Shown one piece after another: positions 51,900 through 62,464 of a stretch of 64,000 nucleotides of DNA (the stretch's first letter is position 1; the number at the start of each line of letters is the position of its first letter). The DNA lies in the NCBI RefSeq assembly GCF_000317555.1, contig NC_019745.1, positions 4,712,001 through 4,776,000 on the forward strand, read 5' to 3'. Made by a program: the position numbers and the translations under genes. Below the pieces are notes generated by a model. It searched no databases and was not told where the DNA came from. It saw only the letters and a program-made list of their open reading frames with translations. This stretch comes from Gloeocapsa sp. PCC 7428. GTDB lineage: Bacteria; Cyanobacteriota; Cyanobacteriia; Cyanobacteriales; Chroococcidiopsidaceae.

Positions 51900-52928
51900 A
51901 TGGGATCTACCATTGCAATCAAAGCCAAATCAGTTGACGCCTCTTACTATTTGCATCATAAAAAGCATCTGTGGAATGCGATCGCAATTACTTATGCTTT
52001 AGGTAGTTACAGCGGCGCGATCGCGCTGTTCCTTGCAAATTTTTGGCTCAATGCCTTAGGAGTTGTACTACTTACCCATAGCCTGATTATTTCAGCATAT
52101 CTCTCTCATGAGTTTATGCACGGCACAATCTTTACTGAGCGCAAGTGGAACGCCATAGTTGGTAATATCATGCTTTGGCTTAATGGTGGCTGCTATGCTC
52201 GATTCAAAGATTTAACTCAAGATCATATTGCTCATCACATCAATCGCGTAGACTTTGCCTCTTTTAATTTACCAAGCTGGATGCATCAACTTCCTGCACC
52301 TATTTGCCGTGTAACTTTAGCTTTAGAATGGTTGCATTTTCCGATTATTTCCTTGATCTTCCAATGGCGCAGTATTTTAGCCCCTTTTTGGGAACCCCGA
52401 CGACAAGATGAACAAAAACGTGTCATTACGATACTTATTTTACGCAGTTTGTTATTAATAGCATTAGCCTTGCTTTCTCTTAAAGCTGTGGCACTTTATT
52501 TTCTCAGTTACATTGGCATGATTATTGTGCTGCGATTTGTTGATGCTTTTCAGCATACTTATGAAGCGATTCCTGTCGGTTCGCCGTTACCGAAACGAGA
52601 TTACACCTACGAACAAACCAACACATTTTCTAACGTGATTTCGCAACGTTACTGGTGGCTGAACTTGTTACTTTTAAACTTTGGCTATCACAACGCACAT
52701 CACGAACTGATGAAATGTCCTTGGCATAGTTTACACGAACTTGACCGCGAGATATTTACAGGCGAAGAAGTTCACTACGTTACGCTACCGCAATTATTAG
52801 GAAACTACCATCGCTTTCGGATAGCGCGAATTTTCTCGGATCAAGGGACTGCAATTGATGAACAGGGTAACTTGCAATTAGAGACGTTTTATGGTGCGAT
52901 CGGTGTGTCGTTCTTAGTGAAGTTTTAA
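51900..52928 (+). CDS. Membrane fatty-acid desaturase
   Basis: A 342-residue integral membrane di-iron desaturase or hydroxylase. Three His boxes are present: HEFMH (70-74), HIAHH (109-113) and HNAHH (264-268). Hydrophobic pairs lie around 30-65 and 180-215. The spacing is shorter than in DesA/DesB and more like alkane/beta-carotene ring hydroxylase or omega-type lipid desaturase relatives, so the substrate is uncertain. The GAF-domain gene starts 4 bp after it, suggesting cotranscription. Confidence 0.86.
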   Translation: MGSTIAIKAKSVDASYYLHHKKHLWNAIAITYALGSYSGAIALFLANFWLNALGVVLLTHSLIISAYLSHEFMHGTIFTERKWNAIVGNIMLWLNGGCYARFKDLTQDHIAHHINRVDFASFNLPSWMHQLPAPICRVTLALEWLHFPIISLIFQWRSILAPFWEPRRQDEQKRVITILILRSLLLIALALLSLKAVALYFLSYIGMIIVLRFVDAFQHTYEAIPVGSPLPKRDYTYEQTNTFSNVISQRYWWLNLLLLNFGYHNAHHELMKCPWHSLHELDREIFTGEEVHYVTLPQLLGNYHRFRIARIFSDQGTAIDEQGNLQLETFYGAIGVSFLVKF

Positions 52929-52932
52929 TTTC

Positions 52933-53457
52933 ATGCAATTACCTGAAGCTTTAGAAAACGTTTTTGCGGATAATAGCGAACCTGATGCAATTTTTAATGC
53001 ATTGCTACCTGCATTATGTAATGTATTGCAAACAGATCGGTGCTTTCTGTATCTGCGCAATCCGCACAATCAAAAGGGGAAAGTAGCATACTGCTGGCGA
53101 CGCAGTGAGGAAATTCCTGATGTCATAGATTCAGAATGGAGTAGAGAACCTGAATCACTCGCCGCAGAAGATCCGTTATTCTCCGCAGCGTTACAAGCTA
53201 AACCTTCTGTGTATGTAGAAGATGTTGAAACAGCAAATCCAGAAGTTGTTAATTTAGGATTTGAACGCAAACATTTTGGTCATCGTGCATTAATTCACGC
53301 TCACTTGTGCGAAGATGATTTATTGTGGGGAATTTTGCAACCGTGTATTTTTGGTAAACCTAGAGTTTGGAGTGAGAGCGATCGCGCTATTATTACAGAA
53401 CTAGAACAACGATTGACACCGCTAGCAATCACTTATGTCAAGACTGTAGGGATGTAA
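52933..53457 (+). CDS. GAF-domain protein
   Basis: A 174-residue stand-alone GAF domain (core about residues 15-170; LCNVLQTDRCFLYLRN, then VEDVETANPEVVNLGFERKHFGHRALIHAHL). No HTH, kinase or tetrapyrrole-binding Cys-His motif is attached; the Cys in TDRCFLYL is the usual structural one. It may sense a small ligand and act on a partner protein. The 4-bp spacing couples it to the desaturase. It converges on the ABC ATPase gene with 3 bp between stops. Confidence 0.8.
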   Translation: MQLPEALENVFADNSEPDAIFNALLPALCNVLQTDRCFLYLRNPHNQKGKVAYCWRRSEEIPDVIDSEWSREPESLAAEDPLFSAALQAKPSVYVEDVETANPEVVNLGFERKHFGHRALIHAHLCEDDLLWGILQPCIFGKPRVWSESDRAIITELEQRLTPLAITYVKTVGM

Positions 53458-53460
53458 TTT

Positions 53461-54270
53461 TTAACAATTGCGCAAACAGTGCATTACTTCGCGTTTGATT
53501 GTGGTGAATTCCGAAGTTAACTTCATTTCAACATCGCGATTTTGCGGTAAATTGACAACGATTTCTTGTTTGATTTCTCCTGGATGCGCACTCATCACAA
53601 AAACACGCTGCGATAAAAAGACAGCTTCTTCAACATCGTGCGTAATCATCCAAATTGTCGTACGCGTTTGTTGCCACAAATCGAGTAAAAATTGCTGCAT
53701 TTGCTCTTTGGTTTGAGCATCTAATGCACCAAAAGGTTCATCCATTAATAATACATCAGGTTCATTCGCTAAAGCACGCGCGATGGCCACTCGTTGTTTC
53801 ATTCCCCCTGATAATTGCTTAGGATACGCTTTGGCAAATCGAGTTAATCCCACAACGTCTAAAAAGTAAGCGATGCGTTCGTTGCGTTGTTTTGGAGGAA
53901 GCGATCGCAGTCGCGAACCAAAGCCGATATTACCAGCGACAGTTAGCCAAGGGTACAAAGTGTAATTTTGAAATACCATACCGCGATCGGGTCCTGGACC
54001 AAGCACAATTTCACCATCAACTTTGACTTCGCCTAACGTCGGTTGCATTAATCCGGCAATAATATTAATTAACGTTGATTTACCGCAACCAGAAGCCCCG
54101 ACAACACAAACAAACTCGCTTGCGTATAACTGAAAATTAATGTTTTGTAAAACTGCGAACGATTTACCTTGACTTGGAAAACTTTTGCTTAAATGACTAA
54201 CTTCTAACTTTGGTTGTTTGCTGCGATCGCCAGCTTGTGTTGTATAAGTTTCTAGCGAAATTCGAGTCAT
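53461..54270 (-). CDS. SsuB/TauB-type ABC transporter ATPase
   Basis: A 269-residue ATPase of the nitrate/sulfonate/taurine class. Walker A GASGCGKST, Q-loop VFQNYTLYPWLTV, signature [15 protein letters not shown], Walker B VLLMDEPFGALD and the switch ITHDVEEAVFLS are intact. It is divergent from the permease at 54421, with both starting in a 150-bp AT-rich gap, so they probably form one transporter. The nearest binding protein is at 55888-56934. Confidence 0.9.
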   Translation of the reverse strand: MTRISLETYTTQAGDRSKQPKLEVSHLSKSFPSQGKSFAVLQNINFQLYASEFVCVVGASGCGKSTLINIIAGLMQPTLGEVKVDGEIVLGPGPDRGMVFQNYTLYPWLTVAGNIGFGSRLRSLPPKQRNERIAYFLDVVGLTRFAKAYPKQLSGGMKQRVAIARALANEPDVLLMDEPFGALDAQTKEQMQQFLLDLWQQTRTTIWMITHDVEEAVFLSQRVFVMSAHPGEIKQEIVVNLPQNRDVEMKLTSEFTTIKREVMHCLRNC

Positions 54271-54420
54271 TACATTTATTTATCAGTGCAAGTCGGAAAT
54301 ACTTTTTATCTAAGCAAATAACAAAGTAATAAACTGTTAATTAAGATACAATGCTGTCGGTTGAATAACAAGCATAATTTTCTCGAATCTTATTAATTTA
54401 GCTCACAGCTTCATTTTGTA

Positions 54421-55257
54421 ATGACTCAAGTATTTCCTCACTCCCGCAAAAGGTATCTTCCACCTTCGACGTTTTGGAGTTTGCGTCAAGGATTTCCGCA
54501 ATGGTTGCGTCTTTTGCTATCAGCGATCGCCTTAGCTTTACCATTATTATTATGGGCATTAATTAGTTACAGCGGATTAACAACTCCTGTCTTTCTGCCA
54601 ACACCTACAGCGGTAATTGATGCCGGAATTCGGATGTTTACCGAAGAAGATTTACACTTAGATATTATTGCAAGTAGTTTGCGCGTTGCGGCGGGGTTTC
54701 TTGTGGCTGCGTTCGTCGGTGTACCTATTGGAATTTTAATGGGAACTTTTTATAGCATGGAAAGCTTATTTAGTCCAATTGTTGGTACAGTTCGTTATAT
54801 GCCGGTTGTGGCATTTGTGCCTTTAATTATTATTTGGGTTGGTTTAGGTGAAGCGGCAAAAGTTCTCATTATTTTTCTCGGAGTTGTTCTTTATAATGCA
54901 ATGATGGTTGCGGATGCGGTGAAATTTATTCCGGATGAAATGCTTAATGTTGCTTATACTTTAGGTTCTAATCGCCGAGAAGTGTTATTTCGCGTGATCA
55001 TTCCTGCAACGTTTCCGAGTGTTTTAGATACATTGCGTGTTAATATTTCTGGAGCGTGGAATTATTTAGTTATTGCTGAATTAATTGCTTCGCAAAATGG
55101 CTTAGGACATCGCATTGTACAATCGCAGCGTTTCTTACAAACTGACAAAGTTTTATTTGCGATCGCCATCATTGGAGTTATCGGTTTACTCATTGATTAC
55201 AGCTTGAAATTACTTTCTAAAGCTTTAACACCTTGGGCAGATCAAACGCGTAGCTAA
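54421..55257 (+). CDS. SsuC/TauC-type ABC transporter permease
   Basis: A 278-residue permease with about six membrane segments and an EAA-type loop (LNVAYTLGSNRREVLFRVI, about residues 178-196) of the SsuC/NrtB/TauC family. It precedes the isochorismatase-family gene directly and is divergent from the ATPase. Class members import sulfonates, nitrate, cyanate, riboflavin precursors and pyrimidine precursors; the adjacent amidase-like hydrolase favours an organic nitrogen compound here (inference). Confidence 0.9.
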   Translation: MTQVFPHSRKRYLPPSTFWSLRQGFPQWLRLLLSAIALALPLLLWALISYSGLTTPVFLPTPTAVIDAGIRMFTEEDLHLDIIASSLRVAAGFLVAAFVGVPIGILMGTFYSMESLFSPIVGTVRYMPVVAFVPLIIIWVGLGEAAKVLIIFLGVVLYNAMMVADAVKFIPDEMLNVAYTLGSNRREVLFRVIIPATFPSVLDTLRVNISGAWNYLVIAELIASQNGLGHRIVQSQRFLQTDKVLFAIAIIGVIGLLIDYSLKLLSKALTPWADQTRS

Positions 55258-55875
55258 GTGATGACTTTCTTCTCAAATACTATGAAGCAACTAAATCAAT
55301 CAAAAACAGCATTAATTTGCGTCGATATGCAAACGGGCGTATTTACTGGTGAAGGAAATCTACCGCACGTTGGCGCATTAGAAGTTCTTCCCAAAGCGAA
55401 AAAAGTTTTAGCAGCAGCGCGAGAAGCCAAAATACCAATCGTTCACTTTCAAGAAGTCCATCGTAAAGAAATGGTAGACTTTGGTAGAGAATTAGATGGT
55501 GCTGAACCTGTGCATTGTTTAGAAACTTGGGCTAGCACCAACTACTATTGGGAACTCGCACCGATTGATGGTGAGTTTGCTATTGCTAAAAGACGTTACA
55601 GTTGCTTTTTTGGAACAGATTTAGAAATTCTCCTACGTGGGTTGAAGGTTGATACTGTTGTGTTAATGGGGATGATGACAAATGTTTGCGTTCATTACAC
55701 CGCAGTTGATGCGCATCAACGCGACTATCACTTTCATGTTATAGAAGATTGTTGCGCTGGTTCAGATTGGGATGCACATTGGGCGGCTTTAACAGCAATG
55801 GAATATTTACAAACAGGTGCGCGTATTTTCCATACTGATTTTATTGCCACTTTGCATCCCGTAGCAGTTAAGTGA
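55258..55875 (+). CDS. Isochorismatase-family cysteine amidohydrolase
   Basis: A 205-residue cysteine hydrolase. The catalytic triad is intact: D23 in CVDMQTGVF, K111 in AKRRYSCFFGTDL and C144 in MMTNVCVHYTAVDA; the cis-peptide MMTN segment precedes the Cys. The KRRYSxFFxTDL and TNVCVxxTAxDA blocks resemble RutB (ureidoacrylate amidohydrolase), biuret hydrolase and nicotinamidase relatives. The start (GTG 55258, ATG 55261 or ATG 55282) is uncertain. It sits between the permease and the binding protein of one importer, so it may release ammonia from what is imported. Confidence 0.86.
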   Translation: MMTFFSNTMKQLNQSKTALICVDMQTGVFTGEGNLPHVGALEVLPKAKKVLAAAREAKIPIVHFQEVHRKEMVDFGRELDGAEPVHCLETWASTNYYWELAPIDGEFAIAKRRYSCFFGTDLEILLRGLKVDTVVLMGMMTNVCVHYTAVDAHQRDYHFHVIEDCCAGSDWDAHWAALTAMEYLQTGARIFHTDFIATLHPVAVK

Positions 55876-55887
55876 AGCGTATGTTGT

Positions 55888-56934
55888 TTATGCTTGCACT
55901 TCTCGCAAAAACCTTGGTTCTAGGGTATTAGTTAAATCTGGGGCTTGGGGAATTTGTTTCTGAGAAACGAGAAATTGTGACAAGTCGTTCATGTGATTGA
56001 GTAAATATATATCACTTTGTGGATTACCGAGCATTTCTAAGTTCGTTGGTAAATCGATGAGTCTGACGCCTTTGAGTTGTTCTTCAACTTCTTGCGGTGT
56101 GAGTTGCAAACGTTTACCAGCGATCGCTAGTGCTTCATCGCGGTTTGTTTCCATAAATTCGCGCGCCTGCAAAATTCCGCGAATGAAACCTGTGACTGCG
56201 TTGGGATGTGCTTCGATAAACCTCGTCCCGAATAAATACACGTCAACAATCGCGGTTGGCATTTTAGAAGTATCGTAAATAATTCTGCCGTCTTGCTGCG
56301 CTTGATCTGCTTTTTGTAAGAATGGCGAATATGTTACTGCAATCTCAGTTCTTCCTGCTTGATAGGCCGCTGCTGCTGCATCGGGTGTAACGTTTGTGAG
56401 TCTAACATCATCACCACTCAAGCCTGCTTCTTTCAAAACTTGGAGTAAGAAGAAATGACTCACTCCGCCAACTTCGACAGCGACTTCTTTGCCTTTAAAG
56501 TCAGCAATACTGGTAATACTATTGCGCGCTAAAATTCCATCACCGCCTAGCGAGTTATCCGCTGCCATAATAATGCGATAGTCTACTCCCTTGGCTGAAA
56601 GCGACACAGCTTCGGATGTCACCAGCGCTTGACTGTCAAGACGCCCTGCACCAAAAGCCGCCATCGCATCGGTAGCTGAACTAAAATCTCTAAAATCGAG
56701 GTTTAAACCGTTTTCCTGAAAAAAGCCTTTTTCTAAAGCAATGTACAACGGCGTGTAACCAATCCACAGCGTACTTCCTGATGTCGCCGGAACTTGGTTT
56801 GTCGTAGATGATGTATTAGACAGCGTTCCTGATTGTTGTTGAGTACACGCGTGTAGCGCCAAACTTCCTGCAAAGCCTGTGAATAATGATAATGCTTGAC
56901 GGCGTGTCCAATGTGACTTACTACTCATGCTCAT
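55888..56934 (-). CDS. NMT1/SsuA-like ABC substrate-binding protein
   Basis: A 348-residue binding protein of the NMT1/THI5/SsuA fold (YTPLYIALEKGFFQENGL near the N-terminus of the mature part). The twin-arginine motif TRRQALS and lipobox LALHAC (Cys about residue 30) suggest Tat export and lipid anchoring, as for the five binding proteins of the nitrogen island. It converges on the isochorismatase-family gene (12 bp). With the ATPase at 53461 and permease at 54421 it completes an importer whose genes are split over both strands. Confidence 0.88.
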   Translation of the reverse strand: MSMSSKSHWTRRQALSLFTGFAGSLALHACTQQQSGTLSNTSSTTNQVPATSGSTLWIGYTPLYIALEKGFFQENGLNLDFRDFSSATDAMAAFGAGRLDSQALVTSEAVSLSAKGVDYRIIMAADNSLGGDGILARNSITSIADFKGKEVAVEVGGVSHFFLLQVLKEAGLSGDDVRLTNVTPDAAAAAYQAGRTEIAVTYSPFLQKADQAQQDGRIIYDTSKMPTAIVDVYLFGTRFIEAHPNAVTGFIRGILQAREFMETNRDEALAIAGKRLQLTPQEVEEQLKGVRLIDLPTNLEMLGNPQSDIYLLNHMNDLSQFLVSQKQIPQAPDLTNTLEPRFLREVQA

Positions 56935-57103
56935 GAGTATCTTTATTCCTAAATTGCTCTGAGCATCATTAAGCGATTTATTTTAGTGAAAAAATGTTAA
57001 TAAAAATACAATTTGCATAGTTATAATTCTATAACTTTTTAGGTATCTGTTAGTAGCATCTACGCATGAGCAGACAAATTGCTGCTTTATTAATCTACTT
57101 GCA

Positions 57104-58564
57104 ATGAAAAAACTTAGGCTATTATTTTCGATTTCGCTTGCAGCAATCGTTGCTTTAATTATCGTTGTCGGTGATGGTATAAATAACAAAATTGCTGCTC
57201 AATCACAATACGCTGGGCGCACTTTGGTGATGGTAACATCTGCTGATTACCCACCCTATGAATTTAGAGATACAGCGCAGGGAAATGAAATTATTGGCTT
57301 CGATATTGATATTGCAAATTATATTGCCCGCGAGCTAGGATTTGAATTAAAAATTCAAGATACAGACTTTAGTGGTATAATACCAGCCTTACAATCGCAA
57401 CGTGCTGATTTTGCGATGGCGGGGATGACACCTACAGCCGAACGCCGACAGAATGTAGACTTTTCTGATATTTATTACGAAGCAAAAAACACGATTGTTG
57501 CGCTTAAGGGTAGCAACTTTCAGCAACCTGAAGATTTAGCAGGAAAAAGAGTCGGCGTTCAACTTGGTTCAATTCAAGAAACTGCGGCGAAAGAATTTAA
57601 AGATGTCACAATCGTTCCCCTCAATCGCACGGGTGAGATTATTCAAGAAGTCAAAGCAAGGCGTGTTGATGCGGCAATTATTGAAGATACGATCGCCACA
57701 GGCTTTGTTGCAAATAATCCCGATTTAGAATTTAACACAATTGATGCAGGCGAAGGCGGTTCGGCGATCGCATTTCCTAAAGGTTCTCCTTTAGTTGCAG
57801 ACTTCAACCGCGTTTTGCAACAAATGCAAAGTAGTGGAGAAATTGAGAAGTTAGTTAACAAGTGGTTTGGCGGCGAACCCGCAACGACAGCAACTGCAAA
57901 TGATGGGGGGTTTTCTTTTGCACAAATCGCGCCGAGTATTCCCTTTATTCTACGCGGTATTTTAGTCACTTTACAGTTCACTGCCTTATCCGCAGTTTTT
58001 GGGTTTATTTGGGGAACAATTCTTTCCCTGTTTAAAATCTCGACTTTTAAACCGTTAGTTTGGTTTGCAACAGCTTACACATCAATTTTTCGCGGGACAC
58101 CATTACTATTGCAAATTGCTTTAGTTTACTACGCCACGCCCCAAATCACCGGCTACAATATTCCCGCATTATTAGCTGGGGTGATTACATTTACCCTTAA
58201 TTCGGGTGCATATATTTCTGAAACAATTCGCGGTGGTATTCTTGCAGTTGATAAAGGACAACGCGAAGCGGCACTTTCTTTAGGTGTTCCTTACCGACCA
58301 ATGATGTTAGATATTATCTTACCTCAGGCAATTAAAAATATTTTGCCTGCGTTGGTGAATGAAAGTATTGCGTTACTTAAAGATTCAGCTTTAGTTTCTA
58401 CAATTGGTGTAGCAGATCTATTGCGTCGCGCTCAAATTGTTGGTGCAGAAAGGTATATTTACTTTGAACCGCTGATCGTGGCTGGCGTTATTTACTACTT
58501 AATGGTGATGAGTTTAACTTGGGGGGGCTATGCGCTTGAAAGAAGATTACAACGTAGCAGTTGA
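57104..58564 (+). CDS. Glutamine-type amino-acid binding protein fused to permease (GlnH-GlnP)
   Basis: A 486-residue fusion. Residues 1-30 are a signal or anchor segment, 38-255 a family-3 amino-acid-binding domain ([47 protein letters not shown]), and 275-486 a HisM/GlnP-type permease with the EAA loop [19 protein letters not shown]. Such SBP-permease fusions tether the receptor to the membrane. The GlnQ-type ATPase overlaps its 3' end by 35 bases. Glutamine or another polar amino acid is expected from family only. Confidence 0.92.
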   Translation: MKKLRLLFSISLAAIVALIIVVGDGINNKIAAQSQYAGRTLVMVTSADYPPYEFRDTAQGNEIIGFDIDIANYIARELGFELKIQDTDFSGIIPALQSQRADFAMAGMTPTAERRQNVDFSDIYYEAKNTIVALKGSNFQQPEDLAGKRVGVQLGSIQETAAKEFKDVTIVPLNRTGEIIQEVKARRVDAAIIEDTIATGFVANNPDLEFNTIDAGEGGSAIAFPKGSPLVADFNRVLQQMQSSGEIEKLVNKWFGGEPATTATANDGGFSFAQIAPSIPFILRGILVTLQFTALSAVFGFIWGTILSLFKISTFKPLVWFATAYTSIFRGTPLLLQIALVYYATPQITGYNIPALLAGVITFTLNSGAYISETIRGGILAVDKGQREAALSLGVPYRPMMLDIILPQAIKNILPALVNESIALLKDSALVSTIGVADLLRRAQIVGAERYIYFEPLIVAGVIYYLMVMSLTWGGYALERRLQRSS

Positions 58565-59291
58565 TGTTGCGGTTGATGTTGAAGATTTACACAAATCCTT
58601 TGGCAATCTTAAAGTTTTACGCGGAATTTCTACTAAAGTTAATAAAGGCGAAGTTGTTGCAATTATTGGTCCAAGCGGTTCCGGAAAATCAACTTTCTTG
58701 CGCTGCATGAATTTGTTAGAAATACCAACATCAGGGAAAATTTACATCGATGGTGTCGATATTACATCGCGCAAATGCGACATCATGAAAATTCGGCAAA
58801 ATGTGGGAATGGTGTTTCAGCACTTTCATTTGTTTCCACATATGACGGTGCTAGATAATGTGACGTATGCGCCTATCAACGTTAAGCACGTCGATAAAGC
58901 AGTAGCGCGGCAAGAAGCAATGGATTTGCTAACTAAAGTAGGGTTGGCAGAAAAAGCTGATGTTTATCCTTCTAAACTATCTGGAGGACAAAAACAACGC
59001 GTAGCGATCGCGCGATCTTTAGCAATGAAACCGCAGGTGATGCTGTTTGATGAACCTACTTCTGCACTCGATCCCGAAATGGTGAAAGAAGTGTTAGAGG
59101 TGATGAAAGATTTAACGCAAACTGGCATTACAATGGCGATTGTGACGCATGAAATGGGCTTTGCGAGAGAAGTCGCACACCGAATCTTATTTCTAGATGA
59201 AGGGCGTTTAGCTGAAGATGCAACCCCGAAGGAGTTTTTCAATAATCCGCAGTGTGATCGCGCGAAACAATTTCTCGAAAAAATGCTGTAA
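58530..59291 (+). CDS. glnQ: Polar amino-acid ABC ATPase, GlnQ-like
   Basis: A 253-residue ATPase: Walker [11 protein letters not shown]-loop [13 protein letters not shown], signature [15 protein letters not shown], Walker [15 protein letters not shown] and the switch [11 protein letters not shown]. The start at ATG 58530 lies inside the upstream gene; no later ATG or GTG occurs before the conserved VEDLHKSFG, so the 35-base overlap is probably real and couples translation to the fused permease. Full length. Confidence 0.93.
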   Translation: MRLKEDYNVAVDVAVDVEDLHKSFGNLKVLRGISTKVNKGEVVAIIGPSGSGKSTFLRCMNLLEIPTSGKIYIDGVDITSRKCDIMKIRQNVGMVFQHFHLFPHMTVLDNVTYAPINVKHVDKAVARQEAMDLLTKVGLAEKADVYPSKLSGGQKQRVAIARSLAMKPQVMLFDEPTSALDPEMVKEVLEVMKDLTQTGITMAIVTHEMGFAREVAHRILFLDEGRLAEDATPKEFFNNPQCDRAKQFLEKML

Positions 59292-59292
59292 C

Positions 59293-59414
59293 TTAAGCGA
59301 ATAAATTCGCAGCTAAACAAACAAAGCCCACGAAGGTGGACTTGTTCATAAAAATATTATTTTAGTGTGCGCAGGCACACTTCGTTTGTTTAGCCCCGAC
59401 TTCAGTCGCAGGGC
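59293..59414. repeat. Hairpin repeat block between convergent glnQ and gyrB
   Basis: Four palindromic units: GCGAATAAATTCGC (59298-59311), CCAC-GAAG-GTGG (59328-59339), AGTGTGC-GCAG-GCACACT (59364-59381), and GCCCCGACTTCAGTCG with GGGC (59393-59413). The order and loops match the blocks at 7407, 12709 and 62465. Position between two convergent stops suits a bidirectional terminator. Confidence 0.8.
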
Positions 59415-61355
59415 TTAAATGTCGAGTTCAGTAAGATTCAGGCGCGAACCGTAGGTTTCGATAAATTCACGCCGAGGTGCAACGCGATCGCCCATCAAGA
59501 TTGTGAAAATGCGATCGGCTTCCGCAGCATCTTCAATCTCCACTTGTTTCATTGTGCGCGTTTCTGGGTTCATTGTTGTTTCCCAGAGTTGGTCGGGCAT
59601 CATTTCGCCTAAACCTTTGAAACGTTGAATTGTATAATTAGCATTATCAGGGAACTCGTGCTGAATAAGATTTTGGAGTTCGCGATCGCTATAGCAGTAG
59701 TAGTGACTGCGCCCGCGTTCGACTTTAAATAGTGGCGGACAGGCAATATAAATATAGCCTTGATCGATCAGTTCGCGTTGATAGCGGTAGAAGAACGTGA
59801 GTAATAAGGTGCGGATGTGCGCGCCGTCTACGTCTGCGTCAGTCATAATTACAATCCGGTGGTAGCGCAACTGCGAAGCATCAAACTCCTCACCTTTGAC
59901 ACCTAATCCAAGGGCGGTAATTAAGGCTTGAATTTCGGTGTTTTTGTAGATTTTGGCGTCGTCGGTTTTCTCAATGTTGAGGATTTTACCGCGTAAGGGT
60001 AGGATGGCTTGGAAGCGGCGATCGCGTCCTTGTTTGGCACTTCCACCCGCTGAATCTCCTTCAACGATGAAGATTTCTGATTCACTCGCGTCTCTAGAAC
60101 TGCAATCGGCTAATTTGCCAGGTAACGGCGATGATTCTAATACTGACTTACGTCGTACTAATTCGCGTGCGTGACGCGCAGCTTCTGCGGCTTTAAACGC
60201 TTGAATCGCTTTGTCTAAAACCGAGTCAGCGACATTAGGATGAAAATCAAGGTACTCAGTGAGAACTTCGCCTACAAGCGAGTCAACAATACCGCGAACT
60301 TCGGTATTTCCGAGTTTCGTTTTCGTTTGTCCTTCAAATTCAGGATCGGGGACTTTAACCGAGATAACTCCTGTTAAACCTTCGCGAACGTGTTCGCCAC
60401 TAAGATTCGGTTCGTTGTCTTTAATTTTATTCCGCTTGCGCGCGATCGCATTGAGTGTCCGCGTCAGTACAGCTTTTAATCCTTCTAAGTGCGTTCCACC
60501 ATCAACCGTACGAATGTTGTTAGCAAAGCCTAATATATTATCGGTATAAGCATCAACGGACCACTGTAAAGCAACTTCTACTTGAACATTGTTGCGTTCT
60601 CCCTGCACAAAGATGATTTCTTCGTGTAAGGGTTGCTTTTCACGGTTCATGTACGCGACATATTCTTTAATTCCACCTTTATACTCGTATGTCTCGACTT
60701 TCGGTTCGCTGCTTTTGAGGAGTTCTAAGCGGCGATCGCTAAATGTAATCTTGACACCAGCGTTTAAGTATGCTAGTTCGCGCAAACGTCCAGCTAGTGT
60801 GATGTAATCAAACTCGGTTCCTGTTGTAAAAATTGTGGCATCCGGTTGAAACGTGACAGAAGTTCCGGTTTTTGCTTCTTTGCTCGGTTTTACTTGCAGT
60901 TCTGTCACTGGTATGCCACGCTCGAAGCGTTGAACGTGAACGTGCTTGTCACGCCATACTGTAACTTCAATCCATTCTGATAAGGCATTAACAACCGAAA
61001 TCCCAACTCCGTGCAATCCTCCAGAAACTTTGTACCCACCGCCACCAAATTTACCTCCGGCGTGTAATACTGTCATTACAGTTTCTAGTGCTGATTTGCC
61101 AGTTTGGGGGTGTGTATCTGTGGGAATGCCTCGACCATCATCTGTAACGGTTACTGAACCATCCGCATTTAAGTCCACCTCCACATGCGTGCAGTATCCC
61201 GCCAAAGCTTCATCAATCGAATTGTCTACAACCTCGTAAACTAGATGATGGAGTCCTCGCGGACCAGTGGAGCCAATGTACATACCCGGTCTTTTGCGCA
61301 CCGGTTCCAGACCTTCCAGAACTTGAATCTGATCGGCGCTGTAACTGCTAGTCAT
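59415..61355 (-). CDS. gyrB: DNA gyrase subunit B
   Basis: A 646-residue type II topoisomerase subunit. The GHKL ATPase domain (1-220) has [20 protein letters not shown] and [16 protein letters not shown]; the transducer domain follows (220-390); the TOPRIM domain has [14 protein letters not shown] and the metal-binding [12 protein letters not shown] (about 430-515); the C-terminal [17 protein letters not shown] is typical of GyrB and not ParE. Length agrees with other cyanobacterial GyrB. It is divergent from miaA. Confidence 0.98.
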   Translation of the reverse strand: MTSSYSADQIQVLEGLEPVRKRPGMYIGSTGPRGLHHLVYEVVDNSIDEALAGYCTHVEVDLNADGSVTVTDDGRGIPTDTHPQTGKSALETVMTVLHAGGKFGGGGYKVSGGLHGVGISVVNALSEWIEVTVWRDKHVHVQRFERGIPVTELQVKPSKEAKTGTSVTFQPDATIFTTGTEFDYITLAGRLRELAYLNAGVKITFSDRRLELLKSSEPKVETYEYKGGIKEYVAYMNREKQPLHEEIIFVQGERNNVQVEVALQWSVDAYTDNILGFANNIRTVDGGTHLEGLKAVLTRTLNAIARKRNKIKDNEPNLSGEHVREGLTGVISVKVPDPEFEGQTKTKLGNTEVRGIVDSLVGEVLTEYLDFHPNVADSVLDKAIQAFKAAEAARHARELVRRKSVLESSPLPGKLADCSSRDASESEIFIVEGDSAGGSAKQGRDRRFQAILPLRGKILNIEKTDDAKIYKNTEIQALITALGLGVKGEEFDASQLRYHRIVIMTDADVDGAHIRTLLLTFFYRYQRELIDQGYIYIACPPLFKVERGRSHYYCYSDRELQNLIQHEFPDNANYTIQRFKGLGEMMPDQLWETTMNPETRTMKQVEIEDAAEADRIFTILMGDRVAPRREFIETYGSRLNLTELDI

Positions 61356-61487
61356 GCAAGGTATTCTCCACGAAAATTAAAGTTTGAGCCGCGATCCGAC
61401 TCAAAAAATAGAAAAACACTCCTAAATTGTAGCATAAAAGCCTTCAAGACGGCTGTAGAGGGATTTTAGAGGAAATTTTTCAGGGGG

Positions 61488-62423
61488 ATGTACCCAACTA
61501 ATTTTTATCGATCTTGCTTAATGACAATTTGTGGAGCGACAGCAACGGGAAAATCAGGACTTGCGATCGCGCTTGCTACCAAACTCAACGCTGTCATTCT
61601 CAGCGCCGACTCGCGCCAAGTATACCGCGAATTCAACATTGGCACAGCCAAGCCATCAGTTGCGGAACAAAACTTAGTACCGCATTATTTAATTGATATC
61701 TGCGCACCTACCGAAATCCTCACCGTTGCAGATTACCAAGCCCAAGCACAGACTTTAATCGCTCAATTTCAGCAACAAGGGCAAATTCCGCTGTTAGTTG
61801 GTGGTACTGGGTTGTATATTCGTGCAGTGGTACAGGGGTTGAAGATTCCTAGAGTCGCGCCGCATATCGAGTTGCGATCGCAGTTAGAATCGCTCGGTCA
61901 AACGCAACTATACAGTATTTTGCAACAAGTTGATGCGGTTGCAGCGCAGAAAATTCACCCGAATGATGCAGTCAGAACACTACGCGCATTAGAAGTCTTT
62001 TATGTTACAGGGCGTCCGATTTCACAACAACAAGGAGAAAACCCACCAGATTATCCAATTTTACAGATTGGCTTAGATTGTCGTGGAGAGAGTTTGCGCG
62101 ATCGCATTACGCAACGTACTGAACAAATGATTGCAAACGGCTTAGTCGCTGAAGTGGAATACCTTTGTGATAAATACGGTACTGACTTACCTTTGTTAAA
62201 TACTTTGGGATATCACGAGATCAAACAGTATCTTACTGGTGAAATTACCCTCGATGCAGCAAAAGAATTAACCGTTTTGCATACACGACAATTTGCTAAG
62301 CGACAGCGTACCTGGTTTCGCGCCTATCCTCAGATTGAATGGTTCAATGCTGATGCGCCTGATTTGCTAGAACAAGTTTACCAACGAGTACAAGCATTTT
62401 TGAATAATCAACCTCTTGCTTGA
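61488..62423 (+). CDS. miaA: tRNA dimethylallyltransferase
   Basis: A 311-residue MiaA that prenylates N6 of A37 in tRNAs reading UNN codons. P-loop GATATGKSGLA near the N-terminus, DSRQVYREFNIGTAKP, VGGTGLYIRAVVQGL, ALEVFYVTGRPISQQQ and the C-terminal FAKRQRTWFR are present. ATG 61488 gives 311 residues; ATG 61521 (MTICGATATGKS) is an alternative with a family-like start. Divergent from gyrB. Confidence 0.96.
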   Translation: MYPTNFYRSCLMTICGATATGKSGLAIALATKLNAVILSADSRQVYREFNIGTAKPSVAEQNLVPHYLIDICAPTEILTVADYQAQAQTLIAQFQQQGQIPLLVGGTGLYIRAVVQGLKIPRVAPHIELRSQLESLGQTQLYSILQQVDAVAAQKIHPNDAVRTLRALEVFYVTGRPISQQQGENPPDYPILQIGLDCRGESLRDRITQRTEQMIANGLVAEVEYLCDKYGTDLPLLNTLGYHEIKQYLTGEITLDAAKELTVLHTRQFAKRQRTWFRAYPQIEWFNADAPDLLEQVYQRVQAFLNNQPLA

Positions 62424-62464
62424 ATGCTTAACAAATTTGTTATTCCCATAAAACTCCTATCATA

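Noticed and set aside
57019-57036. AGTTATA/TATAACT hairpin followed by T-run as a terminator
   Set aside because: It is entirely A/T in the stem, so weak, and lies between two divergent start codons, where a promoter is more likely than a terminator.
57043-57056. Near-match to an NtcA box upstream of the GlnH-GlnP fusion
   Set aside because: The right half reads TAG, not TAC, and no TAN3T lies at the expected distance.
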